A stretch of DNA of 64,000 nt from Burkholderiales bacterium 67-32 (GTDB lineage: Bacteria; Pseudomonadota; Gammaproteobacteria; Burkholderiales; Burkholderiaceae_B). Below, piece by piece: positions 25,565 through 35,886 of the stretch. The stretch is taken from assembly GCA_001898625.1 (NCBI GenBank), contig MKUP01000011.1, positions 160,815 to 224,814 on the forward strand, written 5' to 3'. Under the pieces are notes generated by a model. The model was not told the DNA's origin. It ran no database searches and worked only from the letters and a program-made list of their open reading frames with translations. The translations under genes were made by a program, and so were the position numbers. The stretch's first letter is position 1; every line of letters starts with the position of its first letter.

Positions 25565-25986
25565 TGCTTACCTTCACGGCGTACGTCGGTTGTTGCCATC
25601 CCGCCCTGGGGCTCGGGATCCCGCGAGGCCCCCGCCGCTTCCAGCGCGGCGAGATACTCCGCCCACAGGCGGTCCTGGTCGCGGCCCAGCGCATACAGGA
25701 TGTCCCACGAATAGATCCCGGTCGAATGCCCGTCGGAGAACCGGGGCTGGACCGCGTAGTTGCCTACTGGCTCCAGCGAGACGAGGTCCACGTCGCGCTT
25801 GCCCACCTGCAGCGTCTCCTGTCCCGGCCCGTGGCCCCGGACCTCGGCCGAGGGGCTGTAGACACGCAGCAGCTCGAAAGGCAGCCGGAAACTGCTGCCG
25901 TCGTCGAAGGCGACCTCCAGCGTCCTGGACTGCCTGTGCACGACGATATTGGTGGGGAGAGGGGTATTCTTGTCCAGGCCAGCCAT
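25561..25986 (-). CDS. DUF971 (gamma-butyrobetaine hydroxylase-like N-terminal) protein
   Basis: A 141-residue protein made almost entirely of a DUF971 domain ([29 protein letters not shown], read in two parts, then [24 protein letters not shown]). It is conserved immediately upstream of ubiE in betaproteobacteria. The ATG at 25984-25986 is preferred over one eight codons upstream, as the domain begins soon after it. Proteins with this domain have been linked to iron-sulfur cluster handling; the role here is unknown. Confidence 0.82.
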   Translation of the reverse strand: MAGLDKNTPLPTNIVVHRQSRTLEVAFDDGSSFRLPFELLRVYSPSAEVRGHGPGQETLQVGKRDVDLVSLEPVGNYAVQPRFSDGHSTGIYSWDILYALGRDQDRLWAEYLAALEAAGASRDPEPQGGMATTDVRREGKQ

Positions 25987-26062
25987 GTTGTTCTCGCGTA
26001 GGGACTCCATGGTAGCCGATGGGGGCCGCGGCCGCGCCGGAGGCCTTCCCAGGGGCCGGATC

Positions 26063-26080
26063 ATGTCACATACCTGAAAC
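26063..26080 (+). promoter_or_regulatory. Weak Pho-box candidate before phoB
   Basis: ATGTCACATACCTGAAAC resembles the PhoB direct repeat CTGTCAT-A-CTGTCAT in its first half and only partly in the second. It lies 49 bases before phoB, where autoregulation is common. The second half-site is poor, so this is tentative. Confidence 0.3.
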
Positions 26081-26128
26081 AATACCGCCATACTATGGAC
26101 ATGCTTCAGCAACCCAACCGGCATATCC

Positions 26129-26824
26129 ATGTCCAGCACTATTTTAGTCGTCGAAGACGAACCGGCCATCCAGGAGCTGGTCTCGGTCAACCTGTCCTTC
26201 GCGGGCCACAAGGTCCTGCGCGCGGCTGATGCCGAACAGGCCCAGACCTTGATCCGGGCCGAACTCCCCGACCTGATCCTGCTCGACTGGATGCTGCCCG
26301 GCACCTCGGGCGTATCGCTGGCCCGCAAGCTGCGGACCGAGGAGCGCACCAAGGCCGTTCCCATCATCATGCTCACCGCCAAGGGCGCCGAGCAGGACAA
26401 GGTCGACGGCCTGGAGGCCGGCGCCGATGATTACATCACCAAGCCGTTCTCGCCCAAGGAACTGATGGCCCGCATCAAGGCCGTCCTGCGGCGGCGCGCG
26501 CCCCAGCTGACCGACGACCTGATCGACGTCGCCGGGCTGCGGCTGGATCCGGTCACCCACCGGCTCAATGGCAACGGCGTGACGCTGAACATCGGCCCCA
26601 CGGAGTTCCGCCTGCTGCACTTCTTCATGACCCACCCCGAGCGCGTGTTCTCGCGTTCGCAGTTGCTGGACCAGGTGTGGGGCGACCACGTCTTCGTCGA
26701 AGAGCGTACGGTGGACGTGCACATCCGGCGCCTGCGCAAGGCCCTGGAGCCCAGCAAGCACGACGGCCACGTGGAGACCGTGCGCGGCAGCGGCTATCGC
26801 TTCACCGCGCATCCTGTAGGCTAA
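26129..26824 (+). CDS. phoB: Phosphate regulon response regulator
   Basis: A 231-residue OmpR-family regulator, activating phosphate-scavenging genes under phosphate limitation. The receiver domain has E10-D11 (VVEDEPAIQELV), phospho-acceptor D54 in LILLDWMLPG, the PhoB-typical WMLPGTSG, and K106 in TKPFSPKEL. The winged helix (about 130-231) contains GPTEFRLLHFFMTHPERVFSR and RTVDVHIRRLRKAL, both strongly PhoB-like. phoR follows on the same strand, 144 bases away, with a palindromic repeat between them. Confidence 0.93.
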   Translation: MSSTILVVEDEPAIQELVSVNLSFAGHKVLRAADAEQAQTLIRAELPDLILLDWMLPGTSGVSLARKLRTEERTKAVPIIMLTAKGAEQDKVDGLEAGADDYITKPFSPKELMARIKAVLRRRAPQLTDDLIDVAGLRLDPVTHRLNGNGVTLNIGPTEFRLLHFFMTHPERVFSRSQLLDQVWGDHVFVEERTVDVHIRRLRKALEPSKHDGHVETVRGSGYRFTAHPVG

Positions 26825-26825
26825 T

Positions 26826-26902
26826 CCCCCCCTACGCGCTGACGCGCGCCCCCCAGGGGGCGGCACGGGCGGACCGGCGAAGCCGGATCCGCCGTGCCCT
26901 GG
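26826..26902. repeat. Palindromic intergenic element inside phoB-phoR
   Basis: The reverse complement matches 7032-7107 closely: arms GGATCCGGCTTCGCCGGTCC and a second palindrome CCCCCTGGGGGG followed by GCGCGTCAGCGCGTAG. It begins at the phoB stop codon and ends about 65 bases before phoR. On the transcript it would fold into strong hairpins and could uncouple phoR from phoB expression. It looks like a REP- or MITE-type dispersed element. Confidence 0.65.
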
Positions 26903-26968
26903 AAAATTCACAAAAAAACCATAAAAGACGGCAGGGTCCGGGCTCCGGGCAATGCGACAATTCGCTCC

Positions 26969-28255
26969 ATGGTCTGGATACGCAACCTCATCGTCGTCCT
27001 CTTGTGGGCCGGCCTGGCGGCCCTTACGCGGCCGATCACGGGCAGCTTCGGCTGGGCCGTCTTCAGTTTCGGCCTGGGCACGCTGCTGGTCTGGCATATC
27101 TGGCAGCTCTCGCGCGTCACACGCTGGACCAACGACCTGCAGCGGCCTCCGCCGCCCTCGGCCGGCTCGTGGGACGAGGCCCTGGCCCGCATCTACCGGC
27201 ACCTGCGCAACCAGGAACGCCAGCTCGCGATGCTGGAAGGGAATGTGCAGGGCTTCTTCGCCGCCGCCCAGGCGCTGCCCGACGGGCTGGTCACGCTGGA
27301 CAAGGAATTCCATATCGACTGGTGCAACCGCATCGCGCGCCAGCACCTGGGCCTGCGCCTGCCGGCCGATCGGGGCCAAAGCCTGCTGAACCTGGTGCGG
27401 GCCCCCGAGTTCGTGAACTACGCCCGCCAGGAGGACTGGCCCGCGCCGCGCCTGGTGCGCAGCCCCGGCGGCGGCGATCGGCTGCTGATGGTGCAGCTCA
27501 TCTCGTACAACAAGCACCAGCGCATGCTGCTGACGCGCGACGTGACGCAGATCGAACGGCTGGAAACCACCCGCCGCGATTTCGTCGCCAACGTCTCGCA
27601 CGAGTTGCGTACGCCGCTGACGGTGCTGTCGGGCTTCCTGGAAACGCTGCGCGACATGCCCCCGGAAGCGCTGAGCGACGAGCAGCGCGAACAGTACATG
27701 AAGCTGATGCTGGACCAGGCCCAGCGCATGCAGGCCATCGTGGCCGACCTGCTGACCCTGTCCACCCTGGAGTCATCCCCCACCACCGACCCGCAGCCGG
27801 TGAACATGCCGGCCCTGATCGAGACGGTCCTGAGCCAGGCGCGCGCCCTCTCGGGCGGCCGCCACGAGATCGTCGGCGAGATCGACGAAGGCCTGGACAT
27901 CCTGGGCACCGGCACCGAGATCGCGTCGGCCATCTCCAACCTGCTGATCAATGCCGTGCGCTACACGCCCGAGGGCGGCCACATCACGGTGCGGTGGCGC
28001 CGCGAACCCGACGGCGATGCCCGTTATTCCGTGAAGGACACCGGCATAGGCATCGCCTCGCATCACCTGCCCCGCCTGACCGAGCGTTTCTACCGTGTGG
28101 ACCGCAGCCGTTCGCGCGAATCGGGCGGCACGGGACTGGGGCTGGCGATCACCAAGCACATCGCCATGCGGCACGACGCCGAACTGGAAATCGCCAGCGA
28201 GCTGGGCCAGGGCAGCACCTTCGCGCTGCATTTCCCCGACAGCCGGGTGGCGTAG
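26969..28255 (+). CDS. phoR: Phosphate regulon sensor kinase
   Basis: A 428-residue membrane histidine kinase, partner of PhoB. Two closely spaced membrane helices lie at about 4-20 and 27-45. A PAS domain (LPDGLVTLDKEFHIDWCNRIA) follows, then the H box VSHELRTPLTVLSGF, N box NLLINAVRYTPEGG, G1 DTGIGIA and G2 GGTGLGLAITK. The PAS-plus-short-TM architecture is that of PhoR. The start is the ATG at 26969; a longer reading would begin inside the intergenic repeat. Confidence 0.92.
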   Translation: MVWIRNLIVVLLWAGLAALTRPITGSFGWAVFSFGLGTLLVWHIWQLSRVTRWTNDLQRPPPPSAGSWDEALARIYRHLRNQERQLAMLEGNVQGFFAAAQALPDGLVTLDKEFHIDWCNRIARQHLGLRLPADRGQSLLNLVRAPEFVNYARQEDWPAPRLVRSPGGGDRLLMVQLISYNKHQRMLLTRDVTQIERLETTRRDFVANVSHELRTPLTVLSGFLETLRDMPPEALSDEQREQYMKLMLDQAQRMQAIVADLLTLSTLESSPTTDPQPVNMPALIETVLSQARALSGGRHEIVGEIDEGLDILGTGTEIASAISNLLINAVRYTPEGGHITVRWRREPDGDARYSVKDTGIGIASHHLPRLTERFYRVDRSRSRESGGTGLGLAITKHIAMRHDAELEIASELGQGSTFALHFPDSRVA

Positions 28256-28359
28256 GACTGCGGGCGCCTGAACCCCTGACGCCCGTAGGTTCAAGGCCGT
28301 CCGCCGGCGGACCAGGCGTTACCATAGGGACGTCAGCATTTCAGCCGGAGCTGCTTCCC

Positions 28360-29559
28360 ATGGCACAAATCGTCTTGCTCGAGAACATCCATCCCAGCGC
28401 GGTCGAGGTCTTCACCGCCGCGGGCTACAGCGACATCGCCACCCACGCCGGCGCCCTGCCGCCCGAGGCGCTGCGCGATGCCCTGCGGGGCGCCAGCGTG
28501 GTCGGTATCCGCTCGCGCACCCACCTGGATGCGAGCATCATCGACGGCCTGCCCGACCTGCGCGTCATCGGCTGCTTCTGCATAGGCACCAACCAGGTCG
28601 ATCTCGCCACCGCGATGGAACGAGGTGTGCCGGTCTTCAACGCGCCGTTCTCCAACACCCGCTCGGTGGCCGAACTGGTGCTGGCCGAGGCCATCCTGCT
28701 GCTGCGCCGCATCCCCGAGAAGAACCTGCGCGTGCACCAGGGCCACTGGGACAAGAGCGCAACCGGCGCCTATGAAGCACGCGGCAAGACCCTGGGCATC
28801 ATCGGCTACGGCAACATCGGCTCGCAGGTCGGCATCCTGGCCGAGGCGCTGGGCATGCGTGTCATCTTCCACGACGTCGAGGCCAAGCTGCCGCTGGGCA
28901 ACGCCCGCGCCTACCCCGACCTGTCCGCGCTGCTGGCCGAGTCCGACGTGGTCACCCTGCACGTACCCGGCGGCCGCTCCACGGAAAACATCATCAACGA
29001 GGCCACGCTGTCGCAGATGAAGCGCGGCGCCATCCTGATCAACGCCTCGCGCGGCACCGTGGTCGACATCGATGCGCTGCGGGCCGCGCTCGACGCCGGC
29101 CTGCTGCGCGGCGCGGCGCTGGACGTCTTCCCGGTCGAGCCCAAGAGCGTGGACGAACCGCTCAAGAGCCCGCTCATCGGCCTGCCCAACGTCATCCTGA
29201 CGCCGCACATCGGCGGCAGCACGGTCGAATCGCAGGAGAACATCGGCAGGGAAGTGGCCGAGAAGCTGGTGCGCTTCATCCAGGGCGGAACGACCAAGGG
29301 CGCGGTGAACTTTCCCGAGCTGTCCCACCAGGACCTGGCGGGCACCTCGCGCATCCTGCACGTGCACCGCAACGAACCGGGCGCGCTGGCCCTGCTCAAC
29401 GCGGTCTTCGCCGAACGCAAGATCAACATCTGCAGCCAGCAACTGCAGACCAAGGGACCGATCGGCTACGTGCTGACCGATATCGGCAACGAGGCCGACG
29501 CGGCGCTGATGGACGCGCTGCGCGCGCTGCCGATGACGGTGCGCTGCGACCTGCTATAG
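28360..29559 (+). CDS. serA: D-3-phosphoglycerate dehydrogenase
   Basis: First enzyme of serine synthesis, oxidising 3-phosphoglycerate with NAD+. The 399-residue protein has the NAD-binding GYGNIGSQVG (about 147-156), catalytic Arg in NASRGTVVDIDAL, Glu in the VEPKS region and His in LTPHIGGST. A C-terminal ACT domain is present (about 325-399, RILHVHRNEPGALALLNAVF), as in E. coli-type SerA that serine inhibits. Confidence 0.92.
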   Translation: MAQIVLLENIHPSAVEVFTAAGYSDIATHAGALPPEALRDALRGASVVGIRSRTHLDASIIDGLPDLRVIGCFCIGTNQVDLATAMERGVPVFNAPFSNTRSVAELVLAEAILLLRRIPEKNLRVHQGHWDKSATGAYEARGKTLGIIGYGNIGSQVGILAEALGMRVIFHDVEAKLPLGNARAYPDLSALLAESDVVTLHVPGGRSTENIINEATLSQMKRGAILINASRGTVVDIDALRAALDAGLLRGAALDVFPVEPKSVDEPLKSPLIGLPNVILTPHIGGSTVESQENIGREVAEKLVRFIQGGTTKGAVNFPELSHQDLAGTSRILHVHRNEPGALALLNAVFAERKINICSQQLQTKGPIGYVLTDIGNEADAALMDALRALPMTVRCDLL

Positions 29560-29560
29560 G

Positions 29561-30031
29561 CTAGGGCGAAGGCAGGAAGCGCACGGCCAGGCGCTCCTGC
29601 AGGCGGCGGTGGAATCCGGGCACGCGCTGCGCCGCCGCCCGGGTCAGTTCGCGGAACGCCTCGGACTCGGCGCCCGGCGCGACGCGGGGCGCCGCCCAGA
29701 TCGCATCGGGAAAGTGGCGGTCGCCGCGCCAGCGCGGAATGACGTGCCAATGCAGATGGGGCACCATGTTCCCCAGCGCGGCCAGGTTGACCTTGTCGGG
29801 CCGCATGTGGTCGCGCATGACGACTTCCACCTCCAGTACCACCCGCATCACGTGTAGCCGGTCCTCGTCGTCCAGGTCGGTCATCTCCGCCGCGTGGGTG
29901 CGCCAGATCACGCGCACGTAGCCCGGATAGTCCGCATCGTCGACGGCGATCACGCGCAGCCTGTCGTCGCGCCACAAGGCCGGCGCGCCGTCGCTGGCGC
30001 AAAGAGGGCAGGAATCGGCGGGAGAACTCAT
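29561..30031 (-). CDS. HIT family hydrolase
   Basis: A 156-residue histidine-triad protein with the active-site motif HLHWHVIPR (HxHxH) at about 91-99. It has a putative zinc-binding CPLC near the N-terminus. The HIT fold hydrolyses nucleotide phosphoramidates or dinucleoside polyphosphates. The ATG at 30029-30031 fits the family length. It is convergent with serA, the stops being nearly adjacent, and is followed on its own strand by the PilZ gene upstream. Confidence 0.85.
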   Translation of the reverse strand: MSSPADSCPLCASDGAPALWRDDRLRVIAVDDADYPGYVRVIWRTHAAEMTDLDDEDRLHVMRVVLEVEVVMRDHMRPDKVNLAALGNMVPHLHWHVIPRWRGDRHFPDAIWAAPRVAPGAESEAFRELTRAAAQRVPGFHRRLQERLAVRFLPSP

Positions 30032-30050
30032 CTCGGGAACACCTTGGTGG

Positions 30051-30809
30051 CTATGACGAACCGCCCTGGCGCAACTGCGCCTGGCTGATGAAGTGCTGCA
30101 AGGCGTGCAGGCCGTCCTCGTCCAGGCCGTCCAGCGTGCAGCCCATGTGATGGCCCTGCTCCGGCGCCCGGCGCGGCGTGACATGCATTACCTTCAGGTC
30201 CACCCGCAGCCGGAGCGCGGGACCCAGGACCAGCGTCGCGCGCGGCAGCGGCGTGCCCACGGGGAAAGGCAGGCTGCCGGACGGCAGCAGCAAGCCGACC
30301 CCGGTCATGCTGATGTCGATCACCTCCAGCTCGACGGGAGCGTCGGCCTGGTCGCGGCGCGCCCGCACCACCGGCGCGGGATACATGGCCGGGCGAACGC
30401 GGAAGTACGAGCGCCGCTGGAAGCGGTACAGCTCCAGCGGCAGCAGGCAGGCCAGCCGGCCGACGTCGGCGCCGGGCAGCCATTGCAGGTTGTGGACGCG
30501 GAACTGGATCTTGACGTGATCGAGGTAGCCGACGGCCACTTTCCACGGCGAAGCGAGCAGGTGCTCCAGGCGGGCATCGCCCGGGGTGCCGAACAGCCAC
30601 AGCAGGCGCCTGCCGCGGTCCACCCCGGCGATGGCCGACAGGCAGGACACGCCGTCGGCGGCGACCAGGGCAACGATTTCGGACTGCTCGGCCATGCGTC
30701 CGAGCAGGGTCAGGATTTCCAGCGGCTGGGAGATGCGGAAGTCCTCGAGCGAGGAGGCGTCGTCGCCGGCAGGCTCGGGCGTCAGAGGCAGCAGCGGGTG
30801 CTCCCTCAT
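30051..30809 (-). CDS. Flagellar brake/PilZ domain protein, YcgR-like
   Basis: A 252-residue protein with an N-terminal YcgR-type domain (about 25-125) and a C-terminal PilZ domain (about 130-245). The c-di-GMP-binding motifs RRSYFRVRP (RxxxR) and DISMTGVG (DxSxxG) are both intact, so cyclic-di-GMP binding is expected. YcgR slows flagellar rotation when c-di-GMP is high. No motility genes are in the window. The ATG at 30807-30809 is chosen for domain length. Confidence 0.83.
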   Translation of the reverse strand: MREHPLLPLTPEPAGDDASSLEDFRISQPLEILTLLGRMAEQSEIVALVAADGVSCLSAIAGVDRGRRLLWLFGTPGDARLEHLLASPWKVAVGYLDHVKIQFRVHNLQWLPGADVGRLACLLPLELYRFQRRSYFRVRPAMYPAPVVRARRDQADAPVELEVIDISMTGVGLLLPSGSLPFPVGTPLPRATLVLGPALRLRVDLKVMHVTPRRAPEQGHHMGCTLDGLDEDGLHALQHFISQAQLRQGGSS

Positions 30810-30852
30810 GGCTCGCCCTTCCGTGCGTGCGCGCCCGTGCCCAATGCCGCGC

Positions 30853-33800
30853 CTACAACAGGACCCGCTCGATGCCGCCGTCGTTGGCGCGCCTGACGTA
30901 GTCCTCCATCCATTGCTGCCCCAGAACATGGCGGGCGATCTCGACCACGATGTAGTCCGCGTCCAGGCTCGCATCGTCGTTGTAGCGGCTGAGCCCCTGC
31001 AGGCACGACGGACAGGAGGTCAGCACCTTGACGTCGCCCTGGAAGCCGTCGGCGCGCAGCTTGTCGGCACCCTTGCGCAGTTCCTCTTCCTTGCGGAAAC
31101 GGATCTGCGTGGAAATGTCGGGACGGGTCACCGCCAGCGTGCCCGACTCGCCGCAGCAGCGATCGCTCTTGTCCACGCCCTCGCCCACCAGCGCCCGCAC
31201 CGTCTTCATCGGATCCTGGAGCTTCATGGGCGTGTGGCAGGGATCGTGGTACATGTACCGCGCGCCGGTCACGCCTTCGAGCTTGACGCCTTTTTCGAGC
31301 AAGTATTCGTGGATGTCGATCAGGCGGCAGCCCGGGAAGATCTTCTCGAACTCGTAGCCGGCCAGCTGGTCGTAGCAGGTCCCGCAACTGACCACGACGG
31401 TCTTGATGTCGAGGTAGTTGAGCGTATTCGACATCCGGTGGAACAGCACCCGGTTGTCGGTGATGATCTTCTGCGCCTTGTCGTCCATGCCGTTGCCGCG
31501 CTGCGGATAGCCACAGCACAGATAGCCCGGCGGCAGCACGGTCTGCACGCCGGCATGCCACAGCATGGCCTGGGTCGCCAGGCCCACCTGCGAGAACAGG
31601 CGCTCGGACCCGCAGCCCGGGAAATAGAACACCGCCTCGGTATCGGCCGAGGTCGCGCGCGGGTTGCGGATAATGGGGATGTACTTGGCGTCCTCGATGT
31701 CCAGCAGCTTGCGCGCGCCCTGCTTGGGCAGGTTGCCGGGCATCTTCTTGTTGACGAAGTGCACCACCTGTTCCCGCATGGGCGGCTTGCCCACCGTGGC
31801 CGGCGGATGCTCGGTCTGCTTGCGCGCGAACTTGGCCAGCACGTCATGGGCCAGGCGCTGGGCCTTGTAGCCGACGTCGACCATGGCCTTGCGCGTGGCG
31901 TTGATGGTGCGCGGATCCTTCGCGTTCAGGAAGAACATCGCCGCCGCCGTGCCCGGATTGAACGACTTGCGGCCCATGCGGCGCAGCAGGCTGCGCATGT
32001 TCATGGACACGTCGCCGAAGTCGATGTCCACCGGACAGGGCTTCTCGCACTTGTGGCAGACCGTGCAGTGATCGGCCACGTCCTCGAACTCTTCCCAGTG
32101 CTTGATGCTGATGCCGCGCCGCGTCTGCTCTTCGTACAGAAAGGCCTCGACCAGCAAGGACGTCGCCAGGATCTTGTTGCGCGGGGAATAGAGCAGGTTG
32201 GCGCGCGGCACGTGGGTCGCGCACACGGGCTTGCACTTGCCGCAGCGCAGGCAGTCCTTGATGGCGTGCGAAATCGCGCCGATGTCGCTCTGCTGCATGA
32301 TCAGCGACTCGTGTCCCAGCAGGTTGAAGCTGGGCGTGTAGGCGTGCCGCAGGTCGCCGCCGGGCATCAGCTTGCCGGCGTTGAAGCGGTTGTGCGGATC
32401 GATGCGGCGCTTGTAGTCCTGGAACGGGGCCAACTCGGCCTCGGACAGGAACTCGTACTTGGTGATGCCGATGCCGTGCTCGCCCGAGATCACTCCGTCC
32501 AGGTTGCGCGCGACGTCCATGATGCGCGCGACGGCCTCGTTGGCCTCCTGCAGCATCTCGTAGTTGTCGGAGTTGACGGGGATGTTGGTGTGCACGTTAC
32601 CGTCGCCCGCGTGCATGTGCAACGCGACGAACACCCGGCCCTTGAGCTCCTTGTCGTGGATCTCCTGGGCGCGGACCAGAATGGGCGCGCAGGCCTGGCC
32701 GGAGAAGATGCGCGACAGCGGCGCCTTCAGCTCGGCCTTCCAAGACACGCGCACCGTGCGGTCCTGCACCACGTCGAACACGCGGGCCGTGGGCTGGACC
32801 TGCAGCCGTTCCTGCAAGGCCGGCAGCAGTTGCCCCAGCCCGATGCGGGCGAACTCGCCCAGCGTATCGGCCAACGGCAGGTCCATGCTGCGCAGGATCC
32901 AGTTCCAGCGGTCGCGCACCGCCTCCAACAGCTCCAGCGCCTGCACGGCGCGGTCGCCCAGGATCTCCTCGCGCGACAGCTTCTCGCCCTCGCCGTCCTC
33001 GCTCTTGCCCACCGGCAGCTCGCCGTCGAAGAACTCGGCCAGCCGGTCGATCAGCCGCAGCTTGTTGCGGGTCGACAGCTCGATGTTGATGCGCTCGATC
33101 TCGTCCGTGTACTCGCCCATGCGCGGCAGCGGGATCACCACGTCTTCGTTGATCTTGAAGGCATTGGTGTGGCGCGCGATGGCGGCCGTGCGCGAACGAT
33201 CGAGCCAGAATTTCTTGCGGGCTTCGGCGCTGACCGCCACGAAGCCTTCGCCGTGGCGGGTATTGGCCAGCCGCACGACCTCGCTGGCGGCCACGGCCAC
33301 GGCATCCTCGTCGTCGCCGACGATGTCGCCGATCAGGACCATCTTGGGCAGCGTGCCGCGCTTGCTCTTGGTGGCATAGCCCACCGCGCGCAGATAGCGC
33401 TCGTCCAGGTGCTCCAGGCCGGCCAGGATGGCGCCGCGGGCCCGCCCTTCGCCGTCCAGGTAGCCCTTGACCTCGACGATGGACGGGATGGCGTCGCGGG
33501 CCTGCCCGAAGAACTCCATGCAGACCGTGCGCACGTGCTTGGGCATGCGATGCAGCACCCAGCGCGCCGACGTGATCAGGCCATCGGTGCCTTCCTTCTG
33601 CACGCCCGGCAGGCCGGCCAGGAACTTGTCGGTCACGTCCTTGCCCAGGCCTTCCTTGCGGAACACGCGGCCATGGATGTCCAGCGTCTCGCTGCGCAGC
33701 AGGCGTTCGCCCGGCTTGCCGGCGCCGTCGAACCACTTCAGTTCGAAGCGGGCCACCGCCACGTCGTGGATCTTGCCCAGGTTGTGCTCGAGGCGCGTGA

Positions 33801-34782
33801 CCTCCAGCCAGTTGCCCTCGGGGTCGACCATGCGCCACCAGGCCAGGTTGTCCAGCGCCGTGCCCCACAGCACCGCCTTCTTGCCACCGGCGTTCATCGC
33901 GACGTTGCCGCCCACGCAGGAAGCCTCGGCCGAGGTGGGATCCACGGCGAACACGAAACCGGCCTTGTCGGCCGCGTCGGCCACCCGCTTGGTGACCACG
34001 CCGGCGCCGGTGAACACCGTCGCGACCTCGCTGTCCACGCCGGGCAGCGGCCCGACGGTGACGTCGCCCAGGGTCTCGAGCTTCTCGGTGTTGATGACGG
34101 CGGACTTCCAGGTCAGCGGCACCGCGCCGCCGGTATAGCCCGTGCCGCCCCCGCGCGGGATGATGGTCAGGCCCAGCTCGATACAGCCACGCACCAGCGC
34201 GGCGATCTCGTCCTCGCTGTCGGGCGTCAGCACCACGAACGGGAACTCCACCCGCCAGTCGGTGGCGTCGGTGACGTGCGAGACCCGGGACAGCCCGTCG
34301 AACTTGATGTTGTCGCGCGCGGTCGTGCGGCCCAGCACCTTCTGCACGCGGCGGCGCAGCTCGGCGGTCTCGTTGAACTCCTGCTCGAAGGCCCGCACGG
34401 CGCTGCGCGCCATGTCCAGCAGCCGACCCACCTTGCCGTCGCGTTCCGCGTCATCCGGCTCGCGCCGGCGCTCGACCTCGCGCAGCCGGTGATTCAGCGC
34501 CTCGACCAGCAGGCCGCGGCGCTTGGGGTTGTCCAGCAGGTCATCCTGCAGATAGGGATTGCGGCGCACCACCCAGATGTCGCCCAGCACCTCGTACAGC
34601 ATGCGCGCCGACCGGCCGGTGCGGCGCTCGCCGCGCAGGTCGCACAGCATTTCCCAAGCCTGCGAGCCCAGCAGCCGCTGCACGATTTCCCGGTCGGAAA
34701 ACGACGTGTAGTTGTACGGAATCTCCCGCAGGCGGGTCGGTGCGTGCGCAGGGGCGAGGGCGATGGGCAGAGGGGCGTTCAT
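30853..34782 (-). CDS. Giant FAD-linked/4Fe-4S oxidoreductase, DUF3683 family
   Basis: A 1309-residue protein combining several redox modules. An N-terminal DUF3683 region is followed by an FAD-binding oxidase domain ([16 protein letters not shown]) resembling D-lactate/glycolate dehydrogenase, with its FAD-oxidase C domain ([14 protein letters not shown] region around 775-790). Two 4Fe-4S motifs follow: [11 protein letters not shown] and [14 protein letters not shown]. At the C-terminus are CCG domains ([10 protein letters not shown] and CCGESGTL). It thus looks like GlcD, GlcF and an extra domain fused in one chain. Probable role: membrane-associated oxidation of a 2-hydroxy acid to the quinone pool. 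Such fusions are typical of betaproteobacteria. Confidence 0.87.
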   Translation of the reverse strand: MNAPLPIALAPAHAPTRLREIPYNYTSFSDREIVQRLLGSQAWEMLCDLRGERRTGRSARMLYEVLGDIWVVRRNPYLQDDLLDNPKRRGLLVEALNHRLREVERRREPDDAERDGKVGRLLDMARSAVRAFEQEFNETAELRRRVQKVLGRTTARDNIKFDGLSRVSHVTDATDWRVEFPFVVLTPDSEDEIAALVRGCIELGLTIIPRGGGTGYTGGAVPLTWKSAVINTEKLETLGDVTVGPLPGVDSEVATVFTGAGVVTKRVADAADKAGFVFAVDPTSAEASCVGGNVAMNAGGKKAVLWGTALDNLAWWRMVDPEGNWLEVTRLEHNLGKIHDVAVARFELKWFDGAGKPGERLLRSETLDIHGRVFRKEGLGKDVTDKFLAGLPGVQKEGTDGLITSARWVLHRMPKHVRTVCMEFFGQARDAIPSIVEVKGYLDGEGRARGAILAGLEHLDERYLRAVGYATKSKRGTLPKMVLIGDIVGDDEDAVAVAASEVVRLANTRHGEGFVAVSAEARKKFWLDRSRTAAIARHTNAFKINEDVVIPLPRMGEYTDEIERINIELSTRNKLRLIDRLAEFFDGELPVGKSEDGEGEKLSREEILGDRAVQALELLEAVRDRWNWILRSMDLPLADTLGEFARIGLGQLLPALQERLQVQPTARVFDVVQDRTVRVSWKAELKAPLSRIFSGQACAPILVRAQEIHDKELKGRVFVALHMHAGDGNVHTNIPVNSDNYEMLQEANEAVARIMDVARNLDGVISGEHGIGITKYEFLSEAELAPFQDYKRRIDPHNRFNAGKLMPGGDLRHAYTPSFNLLGHESLIMQQSDIGAISHAIKDCLRCGKCKPVCATHVPRANLLYSPRNKILATSLLVEAFLYEEQTRRGISIKHWEEFEDVADHCTVCHKCEKPCPVDIDFGDVSMNMRSLLRRMGRKSFNPGTAAAMFFLNAKDPRTINATRKAMVDVGYKAQRLAHDVLAKFARKQTEHPPATVGKPPMREQVVHFVNKKMPGNLPKQGARKLLDIEDAKYIPIIRNPRATSADTEAVFYFPGCGSERLFSQVGLATQAMLWHAGVQTVLPPGYLCCGYPQRGNGMDDKAQKIITDNRVLFHRMSNTLNYLDIKTVVVSCGTCYDQLAGYEFEKIFPGCRLIDIHEYLLEKGVKLEGVTGARYMYHDPCHTPMKLQDPMKTVRALVGEGVDKSDRCCGESGTLAVTRPDISTQIRFRKEEELRKGADKLRADGFQGDVKVLTSCPSCLQGLSRYNDDASLDADYIVVEIARHVLGQQWMEDYVRRANDGGIERVLL

Positions 34783-34926
34783 GGTGGGGGCTGTACTTCA
34801 TCCCGAAGGTAGCCGATCATTCTAGCCGATTGCCCCGCCCCCTCGCCGGGGCTGCTCCCTTTTCCCGACCCGTGAAAAGGGTCATATCTCGCGGGAATTG
34901 CATCCATCGCGAGGGGAAATCGCCCC

Positions 34927-35289
34927 CTAGGAGGCAGATCCCAGGCGCCGCGCCCAGCCCGCTTCCGAGAACCCCACGCTGGCCACCCCGTCCGCCGTCA
35001 CCAGCACCGGCCGCTTCACCAGCGTCGGATACTCGGCCACCAGCGCCAGCCACTGCCCCTCGCCGGCGGGCTGCTTGCGGTCCTCGGGCAGGTTGCGCCA
35101 GGTCGTGGACGACCGGTTCACCAGCTTCTCCCAGCCCCCTACCTGCCCCGCCCAGTCCCGCAGCGCGTCCGCGCCCACCGGATGCTCGCGGTAGTCGATG
35201 AAATCGGCCTCCAGCCCCTGGGCCGCCAGCCATTTACGCGCCTTGCGGCAGGTATCGCAATTGTTCAGTCCGTAGACCCGCGTCGTCAT
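34927..35289 (-). CDS. ArsC/Spx family protein (YffB-like)
   Basis: A 120-residue thioredoxin-fold protein with CDTCRK (residues 11-16, one or two redox-active Cys) and LVKRPVLV, the conserved cis-Pro segment of the ArsC/Spx/YffB group. Without neighbours from arsenic resistance, a glutathione-dependent reductase of the YffB type is more likely than arsenate reductase. It is followed after 19 bases by the DedA-like gene on the same strand, which lies upstream in transcription. Confidence 0.8.
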   Translation of the reverse strand: MTTRVYGLNNCDTCRKARKWLAAQGLEADFIDYREHPVGADALRDWAGQVGGWEKLVNRSSTTWRNLPEDRKQPAGEGQWLALVAEYPTLVKRPVLVTADGVASVGFSEAGWARRLGSAS

Positions 35290-35308
35290 ATTCCAGATCC
35301 TGTTCTTG

Positions 35309-35869
35309 CTACTTGTCGGGGAACACCCACAGCAGCGCGGCGGTCATCGTGGCGTAGCGCCCGAACTTGCCAATGGCCATATAGACCACGCAGGCCCGGA
35401 AATCCAGCCGCAGCCACCCCGCCACCGCGCACAGCGGATCCCCCACCAGGGGCACCCACGACAACAGCAGCGTCTTCGCGCCAAACCGCTCTATCCATGC
35501 ATGGGCATAGGCGTGCCACCGATCCTTCCGCGTGGGCGCATGCCCTTCGTCCGCGTCCGGCTCCACCTCGTGCTCATGGGGATGCCGCGCCTCGCGCCGC
35601 GCCTTGATACGCTCCACCGCCCGCTTGGCGCCCACCCCCATCCAGTAGCTGATCATCCCCCCCACGGTATTGCCCGCCGTCGCCACCAGCACCGCCACCC
35701 AGAACATCTGCGGCGCCAGCTTCACATAGCCGAACACCGCCGGCTCGGACCCCATGGGCAGCAAGGTGGCCGATACCAGGCTGACCAGGAAAACGGCCGA
35801 CAGCCCCACCTCGGGCAGGGCCAGCGCGTGGAGCAGCCAGTGAACGGAGGATTCCAGCCATTGATGCAT
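35309..35869 (-). CDS. DedA/SNARE-associated family membrane protein (YqaA-like)
   Basis: A 186-residue membrane protein. Hydrophobic segments alternate with a charged, His/Glu-rich loop in the middle (ARHPHEHEVEPDADEGH). The conserved features ATLLPMGSEPAVFGYVK, ATAGNTVGGMISYWMG and SWVPLVGDPLCAVAGWLRL match the YqaA branch. The function may involve lipid or membrane homeostasis. Probably cotranscribed with the ArsC-like gene. Confidence 0.8.
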   Translation of the reverse strand: MHQWLESSVHWLLHALALPEVGLSAVFLVSLVSATLLPMGSEPAVFGYVKLAPQMFWVAVLVATAGNTVGGMISYWMGVGAKRAVERIKARREARHPHEHEVEPDADEGHAPTRKDRWHAYAHAWIERFGAKTLLLSWVPLVGDPLCAVAGWLRLDFRACVVYMAIGKFGRYATMTAALLWVFPDK

Positions 35870-35886
35870 GGCGAGGAGTTTAGCCC

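Noticed and set aside
30586..34812. A 1408-codon open frame antisense to the DUF3683 gene
   Set aside because: GC-rich DNA gives long antisense frames; its composition is His/Arg/Gln-rich without domains, while the minus strand encodes clear redox motifs.
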